Below, one piece after another: positions 1 to 8,003 of a stretch of DNA of 40,931 bases. This DNA comes from Planctomycetaceae bacterium (GTDB lineage: Bacteria; Planctomycetota; Planctomycetia; Pirellulales; Pirellulaceae). The stretch lies in contig PKCN01000118.1 of assembly GCA_002862205.1 (NCBI GenBank), forward strand, positions 1 through 40,931, read 5' to 3'. Under the pieces are notes generated by a model, which saw only the letters and a program-made list of their open reading frames with translations, did not search any database and was not told the origin of the DNA. The position numbers and the translations under genes were made by a program. The stretch's first letter is position 1, and every line of letters begins with the position of its first letter.

Positions 1-584
1 AGCCACCTGCAGCCAAGGCACCTGCAGCCAAGCCGGCAAAAGATGATTCTGCAGCGGTTGAGGCAGACTCGGCATTGTTGACAGTTTCTGTCCCCCAAGA
101 CGCTCTGGTTGTTGTGAATGGGTTTCAGACCAAGGCGGTTGGTCTTGTTCGCCAATTCAAGTCGAGCGGATTAAAGCCTGGTTTTGTCTACACCTATGAC
201 GTTGAGGTGACTTACACCGTTGATGGTGTCGAGCGGACGGAAAGCAAGTCCGTCAAGTTGCGCTCTGGCACCAGTCAGCTTGTCGCTTTTGCGACCGATT
301 CAAAGCCTGCTCAGGAGCCGAATGTGGCGACCGTGGTTAAGCTGCATGTCCCTGCCGACGCCAGCGTCACTTTGGCTGGCAATGCCACTCAGGGCGATGG
401 AAGTCTTCGAACTTACCGAACATCACAGATGAAGGATGGCGAAGTTTGGACAGGCTACACCGTTAGTGTTACTGCAGAGATTGACGGTCGACCTGTTAGC
501 GAAGTGCGAACGATCGATTTGGTTGCAGGCAGCACCAATGAGTTGACGTTTGACTTTGGTTTGAGCAAAGTCGCTAGTCGCTAG
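1..584 (+). CDS. TIGR03000 double-domain protein (3' part)
   Basis: This is the 3' end of a gene that begins before the window; the frame is open from base 3 with no start or stop upstream. The visible protein starts with an Ala/Pro/Lys-rich linker encoded by a 15-base direct repeat (APAAK units), followed by two copies of a roughly 75-residue beta-rich domain. Copy one begins LTVSVPQDALVVVNG and copy two VVKLHVPADASVTLAG. This pattern (small hydrophobic strand, D/N-G turn, then Y.V.V....DG and a final strand with an L.aG.t..l.f motif) matches the planctomycete-specific TIGR03000 domain. The biochemical role of the domain is not known; members usually carry signal peptides and are thought to be envelope or secreted proteins. 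A strong terminator follows, so this is the last gene of its transcript. Confidence 0.8.
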   Translation, partial: PPAAKAPAAKPAKDDSAAVEADSALLTVSVPQDALVVVNGFQTKAVGLVRQFKSSGLKPGFVYTYDVEVTYTVDGVERTESKSVKLRSGTSQLVAFATDSKPAQEPNVATVVKLHVPADASVTLAGNATQGDGSLRTYRTSQMKDGEVWTGYTVSVTAEIDGRPVSEVRTIDLVAGSTNELTFDFGLSKVASR

Positions 585-614
585 TTCGCAGTTGCGTGAT
601 AAATGTTTTGCATG

Positions 615-650
615 AGCCGCGGCCGGAGTGATTCTGGCTGCGGCTTTTTT
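615..650 (+). terminator. rho-independent terminator after the TIGR03000 gene
   Basis: A 10-bp stem (AGCCGCGGCC pairing with GGCTGCGGCT, one G-T wobble) closes an 11-base loop and runs directly into six T residues. It lies 30 bases after the TAG stop of the upstream gene. Confidence 0.85.
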
Positions 651-799
651 GTTCTTGGATGGTCAGTCGCCGTTACAGTCGGCATAGTACGGGTAAGCCG
701 AATTGTTGGGATATTCTCTGCTCCCAAGACGGAATCAGTGGACTAACGTAGAGTTATCAGTATGTACGCCTGTTGCACTCACATGAATGCTGACCAACC

Positions 800-1432
800 A
801 TGGATTCTGATTCCATTCCTATCACCAAGCGAGTTCGACTGCTGTTCAGTATTTTGATCATTGGTCATCTGCTTGCACTCGTTCTGCCACCTTTGTCAGT
901 ACAGACCCGTGGCCCTGCTGGGCAATCGCCTTCTGTGTCCACAGCATTGGAATGGGTCGAGCCTTATAGTCAGTTGCTGTACATCGATCGTGGCTACGCC
1001 TTTTTTGCCCCCGATCCCGGACCGAGCCACTTGATTCAGGTGGCGATCACCAATCCGGACGGGCAACGGATTGAGAGGAGGTATCCTGACCTTGATCAAC
1101 AATGGCCCCGCTTGCTGTATCACCGTCACTTCATGCTGAGCGAGTTCCTGCATGAAATCTATCATCCGCCAGGTCCACCGGAAGAATTGCAAAATGCAAA
1201 TCCTCAGGAGGCAAAATATTGGTCGCTTTCAAGATCCCGGTACGAACGCATTCGCAAATCCATTATTGATCATCTCAGGCATGAGTATCCTGGAGACAGC
1301 GTTGCCATTGCGAGAATTGAACATCTGCTCCCCAATCTACTCGACTACCAACAGGAGCCAGTGGAGCTCACTGACGAGCGACTTTATCGCGTGCTGCTGG
1401 ATCAGCCAATTCAGGAGGAAGTCGGCGAATGA
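800..1432 (+). CDS. One-helix membrane-anchored protein, HTTM partner (unknown function)
   Basis: A 210-residue protein of unknown function. It has one clear hydrophobic segment near residues 13-33 (LLFSILIIGHLLALVLPPL), so it is predicted to be an N-terminally anchored protein with the rest outside the cytoplasm. The exposed part is rich in aromatic and charged residues, with an AFFAPDPGPSH motif near residue 68. The stop codon overlaps the start of the HTTM gene (ATGA, 1429-1432), which implies translational coupling and a shared role. I recall HTTM proteins in planctomycetes often having a small partner like this, but I cannot verify that here. The start ATG at 800 has no good Shine-Dalgarno sequence. 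Confidence 0.75.
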   Translation: MDSDSIPITKRVRLLFSILIIGHLLALVLPPLSVQTRGPAGQSPSVSTALEWVEPYSQLLYIDRGYAFFAPDPGPSHLIQVAITNPDGQRIERRYPDLDQQWPRLLYHRHFMLSEFLHEIYHPPGPPEELQNANPQEAKYWSLSRSRYERIRKSIIDHLRHEYPGDSVAIARIEHLLPNLLDYQQEPVELTDERLYRVLLDQPIQEEVGE

Positions 1433-2424
1433 ACCAGGGTGGCAATTTGTTGAAAAATTGGCTGTTGGGCTATGTTGATGCATGGGATCGATTTTGGTTC
1501 ACTCCCCGTCAGCCTCATGCCATTTCAATCCTACGGGTAATTACGGGGGTTATGCTGCTGTACTCCCATCTGGTGTTGGCGACTGATCTGACTGCGTTCA
1601 TGGGTGATTCAGCTTGGGTCAATAATGAGACTGCCAGACACTTGCACGACGGAACGTTCGGTTTTTCGGACTTTGGTTGGACTTACCTGTGGTTCATCAG
1701 TAGCCCAACCTTTCTCTGGGCACACCATGTTTTCACCATCACTGTGACCGCATGCTTTGCTTTGGGATTTCTGACTAGAATCACATCGCCGTTGGCGTGG
1801 TTCCTGCAACTCATGTATCTGCATCGCCTGACTGGCACCCTGTTTGGGTTTGACCAAATGGTGACTTATGTGGCGATGTACTTGGTGCTCGCTCCTTCCG
1901 GTAGTTGCTACAGTTTGGACGCGTTGATTCGGGACCGGTTCGCTTCAGGTACTCGGGGTCGTTTTTGGAATTGGCTCTTTCCGGAAGCGAAAGCAACGGT
2001 ACTTGCGAATATTGCGACGCGTCTGCTGCAATTGCATCTTTGCCTGATCTATCTGTTTGGTGGGATCAGTAAAGCTCGCGGGCAGACATGGTGGGACGGA
2101 ACTGCGGTCTGGTACTCCGTTAGTAACTATGAGTATCAGTCATTGGATATGACGTGGCTTTCCCGGTATCCGCGGGTATTCAGCGCGATGACTCATGTCA
2201 CACTTTTTTGGGAAGTGTTTTATTGTGCTCTGATCTGGCCACGCTTGACCCGTCCGTTCGTTCTTGCGATCGCTGTAGCTATTCATGCTGGAATCGCATT
2301 GGCGCTTGGGATGTTTACTTTCGGTACTATGATGATTGCTGCAAATATGATTTTCATCAGTCCCGAATGGGTGCAGCAGGCGTTGGCCAGTTTACGAGGT
2401 TGGTCCCGAAAAGCAGAAGTGTAG
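1429..2424 (+). CDS. HTTM-domain integral membrane protein (vitamin K gamma-carboxylase-like)
   Basis: A 331-residue polytopic membrane protein. It opens with the family pattern of a soluble lead followed by RVITGVMLLYSHLVL, then FMGDSAWVNNETARHLH between the first helices and a later LLQLHLCLIYLFGGISKARG segment with WWDGTAVWYS. These are typical of the HTTM domain (horizontally transferred transmembrane), the membrane part of vitamin K-dependent gamma-carboxylase. Bacterial members generally lack a proven carboxylase function, and their substrate is unknown. The length covers the membrane domain only; there is no long C-terminal luminal domain as in the animal enzyme. It is coupled to the upstream one-helix protein by a 4-base overlap, suggesting that the two act as a complex. 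Confidence 0.85.
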   Translation: MNQGGNLLKNWLLGYVDAWDRFWFTPRQPHAISILRVITGVMLLYSHLVLATDLTAFMGDSAWVNNETARHLHDGTFGFSDFGWTYLWFISSPTFLWAHHVFTITVTACFALGFLTRITSPLAWFLQLMYLHRLTGTLFGFDQMVTYVAMYLVLAPSGSCYSLDALIRDRFASGTRGRFWNWLFPEAKATVLANIATRLLQLHLCLIYLFGGISKARGQTWWDGTAVWYSVSNYEYQSLDMTWLSRYPRVFSAMTHVTLFWEVFYCALIWPRLTRPFVLAIAVAIHAGIALALGMFTFGTMMIAANMIFISPEWVQQALASLRGWSRKAEV

Positions 2425-2801
2425 TTTCGAGGTAGCAACCACACAGTGCATAACCGCCAAAACACAGTGCATAACCGCTAAAACACAGTGCATAACCGCC
2501 AAAACACAGTGCCACCTCGGCGGTGATGGGTTGTGGGAAAATTTGCGGCGGCAGACTTGAAATATGATCTTGCGGCTGAGGATCTGGCCTGAATGCACAA
2601 GCGACATTTGGAAGCACCGGTCAGTCCTGCCTGAATCGGTGGTCGGATTGATTGTTGATCGCCCGTTGTAAATGGATGGAAACACACCAAGGCAGATCAA
2701 TTCTCCTGTCTTTCCGGTCATGCCTGTAGATTCGCCAGTTGGGTTGGCCCACAGATTTGCCAAACGGGGACCATCAATGTGGTCGGGCTTGTTGAGCCGG
2801 T
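2425..2801. other. Intergenic gap between convergent genes, carrying a tandem repeat
   Basis: This 377-base gap separates the HTTM gene from gpmI, which ends toward it. Apart from the 21-bp tandem repeat at its left end, I see no gene, RNA or clear terminator. Short open frames here are low-complexity read-throughs of the repeat. Confidence 0.5.
2441..2512. repeat. 21-bp tandem repeat, 3.4 copies
   Basis: The unit ACACAGTGCATAACCGCCAA plus a final A is repeated at 2441-2461, 2462-2482 (one C-to-T change) and 2483-2503, followed by a partial fourth copy to 2512. The copies are head-to-tail with no spacers, so this is not a CRISPR array. Because 21 is a multiple of three, all frames through it give seven-residue repeats, but there is no credible gene here. 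It starts 16 bases after the HTTM stop codon. Confidence 0.9.
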
Positions 2802-4406
2802 TTACATTTTCAGGAGTGGTTCTCCGGTCATTTGTTCTGGAATTGGTAGCCCCAGTAATTCAAGAACAGTAGGTGCGATGTCGGCGAGGCGGCCACCTTG
2901 GCGTAATTTTTTTCCCTCGAGATCGGGTTCGACGACGATCAAGGGTACATCAAACGTGGTGTGTGCAGTGTGGGGGCCGCCACTGCTCGGATCGATCATT
3001 TGTTCGCAATTACCGTGATCAGCGGTCACGATGAGCGAACCACCTTTGGCGAGCGTGGCTTCGACAATTCTTCCTACGCAAGCGTCCACTTTTTCGACTG
3101 CTTCCACGGCGGCTTCGATGACTCCTGTGTGTCCGACCATGTCACCGTTGGCAAAGTTCACGATAATCAAATCCGCTTTTTCCGACTCGATTTCTGCAAG
3201 CACTTTTAGCGCGACTTCTTCTGCTGACATCTCTGGCTTTTGGTCGTAAGTGGACACGTCCCGTGGTGAGGCGGCCATGCCTCGATCTTCTTCGGAAAAC
3301 GGATCGTCCCGATAGTCATTGAAGAAGAAGGTGACATGAGGATACTTTTCTGTTTCAGCGCAGCGGAACTGATGCAATTGCAGGCTGCTGATGTATTCTC
3401 CAAGAATATTTGGCATCTTGGCCGGTTTCTCAAAGATGACATGAACAGGCAATCCGGATTCGTAGCCTGTCATTGTGGCGAAGTAGAGATTTTGGATCTG
3501 CTTGCCTCGGTCAAAACCGCCGCCATCGATATCCTTCCATTGGTCATCAGGCAATACGAATGCTTTTGTAATTTCCCGCGTTCTGTCACCGCGGTAGTTC
3601 AGGAAGATGATGGCATCTCCGTCTTTGACAAGGGTTGGGCCGTTGGGACCCAGGATGGTGGTTGCTGCAACGAATTCATCACCCTTGCGATTCGCATCGG
3701 TTGGGTTGTCGTAATACGACTGAATTGCCGCGTCAGCTGTTTCTGCAGTTCTTTCCGTGCCGCGTGTCATCATTTTGTAGGCCGACTCGACGCGTTCCCA
3801 ACGCAAGTCGCGATCCATGGCATAGAAACGCCCCACGACGCTGGCGACATGACCGACACCCACTTCTTCCATTTTTTCTTCCAATCGGGCGACGAAACCT
3901 TTGCCCCCAGTTGGTGACGTGTCACGACCGTCTGTGATGGCGTGAACCGCAAATTTCCCGCTTGGGAGACCCGATTGCTTGACAAGGTCAGCGACAGCGA
4001 AGGCATGCTCAAGATCACTGTGGACCCGTCCATCAGACATCAGTCCCAGTAAGTGAAGCGTACCACCGCTGGCCTTCACATGGGCAATCGATTCCTGAAG
4101 GACAGCATTGCTGAAAAATGACTCATCGCGAATCGCGCGCGTGATTCGCATCACCTCCTGATCGACGATTCGGCCCGCGCCAATATTTTGATGTCCCACT
4201 TCACTGTTGCCCATGACACCGCTGGGTAAGCCCACATCTTCACCCGAGGTGTGGATCAAGGCGTTGGGGTAACTTTCCATCAGCGCGTCGGAGACTGGTG
4301 TCTTCGCCAGATGGATGGCATTCGCATGATTCCATTCTGGGTTTGGGTTTTCGCCCCAGCCATCGCGGACAATCAAAACAACAGGTTTTCGGCGGACTTG
4401 CGTCAA
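2802..4406 (-). CDS. gpmI: 2,3-bisphosphoglycerate-independent phosphoglycerate mutase
   Basis: This glycolytic and gluconeogenic enzyme interconverts 3- and 2-phosphoglycerate in the cytoplasm through a phosphoserine intermediate. The alkaline-phosphatase-fold signatures are all visible: DGWG near residue 15 (metal ligand), MGNSEVGH with the nucleophilic Ser near residue 68, ITDGRDTSP, NYRGDRTRE, GDMVGHTG and TADHGNCE, and a final HTAHTT. I place the start at a TTG at 4406, preceded by AGAGAG nine bases upstream; this gives 534 residues, close to the usual 510-515. The frame stays open to 4583, but the extra 59 residues look nothing like the family. It is divergent from pgi across a 254-base gap. 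One oddity is VLIVRDGWG, where an Arg replaces the usual hydrophobic residue before the catalytic Asp. Confidence 0.95.
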   Translation of the reverse strand: MTQVRRKPVVLIVRDGWGENPNPEWNHANAIHLAKTPVSDALMESYPNALIHTSGEDVGLPSGVMGNSEVGHQNIGAGRIVDQEVMRITRAIRDESFFSNAVLQESIAHVKASGGTLHLLGLMSDGRVHSDLEHAFAVADLVKQSGLPSGKFAVHAITDGRDTSPTGGKGFVARLEEKMEEVGVGHVASVVGRFYAMDRDLRWERVESAYKMMTRGTERTAETADAAIQSYYDNPTDANRKGDEFVAATTILGPNGPTLVKDGDAIIFLNYRGDRTREITKAFVLPDDQWKDIDGGGFDRGKQIQNLYFATMTGYESGLPVHVIFEKPAKMPNILGEYISSLQLHQFRCAETEKYPHVTFFFNDYRDDPFSEEDRGMAASPRDVSTYDQKPEMSAEEVALKVLAEIESEKADLIIVNFANGDMVGHTGVIEAAVEAVEKVDACVGRIVEATLAKGGSLIVTADHGNCEQMIDPSSGGPHTAHTTFDVPLIVVEPDLEGKKLRQGGRLADIAPTVLELLGLPIPEQMTGEPLLKM

Positions 4407-4660
4407 TGGACCGTTCTCTCTTGTATAGTTGCAAAAAAAACAGATTTTTAAGGCAGTTTGGGGCTGAGTGGCCATGCTGTGGGCCAATTGACAGTCAGCT
4501 TCGCGACTCATCCGCTCGCTCAACTTAGCTGACAGAGTCGCTTGTCGGAACGCCCAAGGCATTTGTTCTATTGCGAGTTTCAAGCCCGCTTCGAGACAAT
4601 CGGCCGATCCGTTACGCTAGCTTCTGTACAGTGAGCAGTCCCCCCAGGAATTTTCTGATC

Positions 4661-6079
4661 ATGCCTCTTTTACGATTTGATCCTTCCGGCAGTATCAATT
4701 CCGATTTTGGTGTTACCCAGGAACAGATTTCCGATCTGTCCGAAAACTTGAACGATCTTCGAACCGAGATTGTCGAAACCGATCCAAAGCAGTACCTGGC
4801 GGGTCAGGTGCCCGAGCAGAAACAGCCCTTGGATGCAAGATTCTTTTGGCTTCCGGAAGAACAGCTCGCTGCCTATGAAGCAGATCGCGGGGGCTCCGAA
4901 CTGGGCCGGATCTTTCAGGTGGCCAATGGGATCCACAATGAGATCGATGCGGTTGCTGTGCTGGGCATTGGAGGATCCTACATGGGTGCCCGGGCGATGA
5001 TGGATGCCTGCTGCGATCCCTATCACAACGAACTGACTCGAGGAGATCGGGGAAGCAAGCCGCGAATGTATTTCGAGGGCAATAATGTTGATAATGACGC
5101 GAGCAATGCTTTGCTGCATCGACTTGCAGCAGGTGGATACGGACCCACCGTGGCAGAGAAACGTTTTGCGATTGTTGTCATCAGCAAGAGTGGTGGAACG
5201 ATGGAGACGGCGGTTGCATTCCGACAATTCCTTGCCTCTCTGGAAACGTCATTGGGAGACGAGGCATCGAGTCAATTGGGGCGACTCGTGATTCCGGTCA
5301 CTGGATCGTCTGGAAAACTCCATGACCTGGCTTCTGCCATTGGCTGTGAGCAGGTGTTCAGCGTGCCTGAGGGAGTTGGTGGACGGTTCAGCATCCTTTC
5401 GCCAGTTGGCTTGATGCCTGCTGCCATGTTGGGATTGGATTGTATGAAATTGCTTGAGGGTGCTGTAGCGATGAACGAGCACTTCAAGAACGCACCTTAT
5501 GAAGAGAATGTGGTATTGCAATACGTGGCAGTCAATCATTTGCTTGCTACGCACCGAGACAAGTCAATTCGCGTGATGAGTGTGTGGAGTAAGGCTCTCG
5601 AAGCGGTAGGATTGTGGCATGATCAGTTGCTTGCGGAGTCCAATGGAAAAGCAGGGCTTGGGGTCACGCCTCTCACTACCGTCAATACCCGTGATTTGCA
5701 CAGTCGCCATCAGCAGCATCAGCAGGGACGAAACGATAAAGTTTTCAACAACATCATTGTCGAAAGCTATCGCACAGATTCGTTGCCAGTGGGGCACAGT
5801 TCGAGAAATCAGGACTCGCTCAATGATCTTGCGGAACGTACTTTGCCAGAAATCATGGCAGCCGCGATCAAGGGCACCAATGATGCGTTGCATGGGGATG
5901 GTCGCCCAACAACTGACATTTTACTTCCCTGTATTGATACGCATGTGCTGGGGCAGTTGTTTCAAATGCTGATGATCGCAACGGTGGTTGAGGGGCGACT
6001 TTTGGGGGTCAACCCGTACGGGCAGCCCGGGGTCGAGCAATACAAGCAGAATATGAATCGGAATCTTGGCCGCGATTGA
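4661..6079 (+). CDS. pgi: Glucose-6-phosphate isomerase
   Basis: Cytoplasmic enzyme interconverting glucose 6-phosphate and fructose 6-phosphate. The 472-residue length fits the shorter bacterial form. Visible family blocks are GIGGSYMGARAM near residue 102 and VISKSGGTMETA near 173 (the phosphate-binding SIS-domain loop). Further on come GVGGRFSILSPVGLMPA near 237 (containing the conserved GGR(F/Y)S), ESNGKAG near 326 and GVNPYGQPGVEQYK near the C-terminus. The start chosen is the ATG at 4661, with AGGAA about ten bases upstream; the frame is open for 30 more codons upstream to 4571 with no family resemblance. It is divergent from gpmI, so both glycolytic genes may be served from the shared 4407-4660 region. 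Confidence 0.96.
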   Translation: MPLLRFDPSGSINSDFGVTQEQISDLSENLNDLRTEIVETDPKQYLAGQVPEQKQPLDARFFWLPEEQLAAYEADRGGSELGRIFQVANGIHNEIDAVAVLGIGGSYMGARAMMDACCDPYHNELTRGDRGSKPRMYFEGNNVDNDASNALLHRLAAGGYGPTVAEKRFAIVVISKSGGTMETAVAFRQFLASLETSLGDEASSQLGRLVIPVTGSSGKLHDLASAIGCEQVFSVPEGVGGRFSILSPVGLMPAAMLGLDCMKLLEGAVAMNEHFKNAPYEENVVLQYVAVNHLLATHRDKSIRVMSVWSKALEAVGLWHDQLLAESNGKAGLGVTPLTTVNTRDLHSRHQQHQQGRNDKVFNNIIVESYRTDSLPVGHSSRNQDSLNDLAERTLPEIMAAAIKGTNDALHGDGRPTTDILLPCIDTHVLGQLFQMLMIATVVEGRLLGVNPYGQPGVEQYKQNMNRNLGRD

Positions 6080-6333
6080 TTTCAGGTCAGAAAACGGAAG
6101 CGTGTTGCTTTCGCGATGGACGCGAATTCAACGGTCTGATGAGTGCGCGGCAGCTGGAGATTGTGGGGGCCGGAGTGCAACAATACGATTGGATCCTGCT
6201 GATATAAATCTATTGCAGGGGCTTTCCGGGGTAGATGCCCGCTTACTTTCTGTTCAGGTTGGCTACAATACTGCCTTGGGCTCTCTGCCCTGCCCTGCCC
6301 TACTCTGCCCCAAAATTTGAAAATCATTCATCC

Positions 6334-7149
6334 ATGTCAGCAGTTGACCAGCTTTTTTCCAATTTGCGATCCGAGGGGCGGAAGGCGTTGATGCCGTTTT
6401 TCACGGCTGGCGATCCGGATATGGCGACCACCGCGCGGATCATTCACGCCGCACAGGCAGCAGGGGCCAGCCTGTGTGAGGTGGGGGTTCCTTACAGTGA
6501 TCCCATCGCAGATGGGCCGGTGATTCAGGCTTCTTACCAACGAGCGCTTGACCGTGGTTTTCGACTCCAGCAAATCATGGAGATGGCCGAGGACTTGAAA
6601 TCGGAGGTCACCATGCCTTTGGTATCGATGGTCAGCTACGCAATCATTTGTCGTGTTGGTTTGAAAAAGTATGTGCAACAGGCAAAAGCAGCGGGCTATG
6701 CTGGTGCGATTGTGCCTGACCTGTTGGTTGAAGAAGCGTCCGAATTATCGCAGATTTGTGCTGACGAGGATTTCAGCCTGGTGCAGCTTGTAACGCCAAC
6801 AACTCCTCGAGAACGTCAGGTCAGGATCGCTGAGTCTTCTTCCGGATTTCTCTATTACGTTTCGGTGACCGGAATCACAGGAGAGAGAGTCGCTCTTCCT
6901 GAAGATTTGGTGGATAATGTGAAGTGGCTCCGGGGGCAAACGGATCTACCCATTTGCATCGGATTCGGAATCAGTGGACCAGAGACAGCAGCGCAGTTGG
7001 CACCGGTCGCTGATGGTCTGATTGTGGGCTCGGCCGTGGTTCGGCGAGTTCATGATGCTGGTGATAGCGATACCGCAGTGACACGCGTTGCCGAATTTGT
7101 GACCGCGTTGCGTCGTGCAATCGACAACGCGCCAACAGATCTTGTATGA
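6334..7149 (+). CDS. trpA: Tryptophan synthase alpha chain
   Basis: The alpha subunit cleaves indole-3-glycerol phosphate to indole and glyceraldehyde 3-phosphate and passes indole to the beta subunit, TrpB. The 271-residue TIM-barrel protein shows CEVGVPYSDPIADGPVIQ, with the catalytic Glu and Asp falling at residues 49 and 60 when counted from the ATG at 6334, the same positions as in E. coli. Further family blocks are YVSVTGITGER and GFGISGPETA. The frame is open upstream to 6235, but that stretch is low-complexity (a CTGCC pentamer run at about 6285-6310) and is probably leader. trpB is not nearby; instead trpA sits after pgi, and its stop region touches a redox gene. Confidence 0.95.
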   Translation: MSAVDQLFSNLRSEGRKALMPFFTAGDPDMATTARIIHAAQAAGASLCEVGVPYSDPIADGPVIQASYQRALDRGFRLQQIMEMAEDLKSEVTMPLVSMVSYAIICRVGLKKYVQQAKAAGYAGAIVPDLLVEEASELSQICADEDFSLVQLVTPTTPRERQVRIAESSSGFLYYVSVTGITGERVALPEDLVDNVKWLRGQTDLPICIGFGISGPETAAQLAPVADGLIVGSAVVRRVHDAGDSDTAVTRVAEFVTALRRAIDNAPTDLV

Positions 7150-7190
7150 CAGCTTGCTCCAAAATCGAGATGAGTGGACGCGAAAGTTTC

Positions 7191-8003
7191 ATGGATCAAA
7201 AACCTCGACGAGAATTTCTCAAGAAAGCTGCATTAGCGTTGCCGATCGTAACAGCGGCCGATTCTGCTGAGGTCAAAGCAGAGGATGGCAAGGCTGAGGG
7301 TGAAGCCCAGAATGTCCCGGCATGGCAGGGTCGAATGACGGCTCCTGATGACGGCAAGAAATACGGCTGGTTCGTTGATACACGGCGATGCTTCGGATGT
7401 CATGCCTGTGAGGTCAGCTGTAAGTCAGAAAATGATGTACCGCTCGGGAATTACATCCGTCAAACCACCTATCAAGATAAAGGAAAGTACCCCGAGGTGG
7501 CACGACTTTTCTTGCCCATGTCGTGTCAGCACTGCGAGGATGCGCCGTGCATCAAGGTTTGTCCATGTGGTGCGCTGCATAAGGAGGCAGGGGGCACTGT
7601 GGCAGTGGATTATGACATCTGTTGTGGCCATGGATCGTGTGTCGATGCATGTCCTTACGGAGCGATCTACATGGATCCCGTGGCCAGTCAGGCGGTCAAA
7701 TGTCACAACTGCTATCACCGCGTCGAATCAGGGATGGAGCCAGCTTGTGTACCCACTTGTCCTGCCGAAGCGTTGCACTTCGGTGACTTGAATGACCCGC
7801 AGTCCAGAGTCAGTCAGGCAATGCAGAGAGCCGAGGACGACGATGTTGAATTGGTGCAGATTCGAGTTGAAAAAGAGACAAAGCCCCGGATGTGGTTTGC
7901 GGGCCCGGCGGCTGCCGAGATCGAAAAGAAACTGCCACGCGAAGGTCAGTCCTTCAGTCCCGAATCTTACGATATCTACAACTGGCAGGAGGTTGATGAA
8001 TGA
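7191..8003 (+). CDS. Four-cluster [4Fe-4S] ferredoxin subunit of a molybdopterin oxidoreductase, with Tat signal
   Basis: This is the electron-transfer subunit of the DmsB/PsrB/TtrB type, passing electrons to or from the molybdopterin subunit encoded just after it. Numbering from the ATG at 7191 (270 aa), residues 6-17 are RREFLKKAALAL, a twin-arginine export signal, so the protein should act outside the cytoplasmic membrane. Cys groups are C67/70/73/77, C112/115/120/124, C144/H147/C150/C154 and C171/174/186/190. In group III the second Cys is replaced by His147 (CCGHGSC instead of C..C..C), which may yield a [3Fe-4S] or His-ligated cluster. The frame is also open from an ATG at 7146 that overlaps the trpA stop (ATGA). 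I prefer 7191 because it puts the Tat motif at the N-terminus, but coupling to trpA is possible. It overlaps the next gene by four bases. Confidence 0.88.
   Translation: MDQKPRREFLKKAALALPIVTAADSAEVKAEDGKAEGEAQNVPAWQGRMTAPDDGKKYGWFVDTRRCFGCHACEVSCKSENDVPLGNYIRQTTYQDKGKYPEVARLFLPMSCQHCEDAPCIKVCPCGALHKEAGGTVAVDYDICCGHGSCVDACPYGAIYMDPVASQAVKCHNCYHRVESGMEPACVPTCPAEALHFGDLNDPQSRVSQAMQRAEDDDVELVQIRVEKETKPRMWFAGPAAAEIEKKLPREGQSFSPESYDIYNWQEVDE

Noticed and set aside
2441-2512. Possible CRISPR array
   Set aside because: The copies are contiguous 21-mers without spacers, and no cas gene is in the window.
4670-5227. 185-codon antisense open frame within pgi
   Set aside because: Entirely inside a confidently identified gene; it is a shadow frame.
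6110-6126. Hairpin TTCGCG-ATGGA-CGCGAA after pgi
   Set aside because: The stem is perfect but only 6 bp and has no T-run, so a terminator call is not supported.
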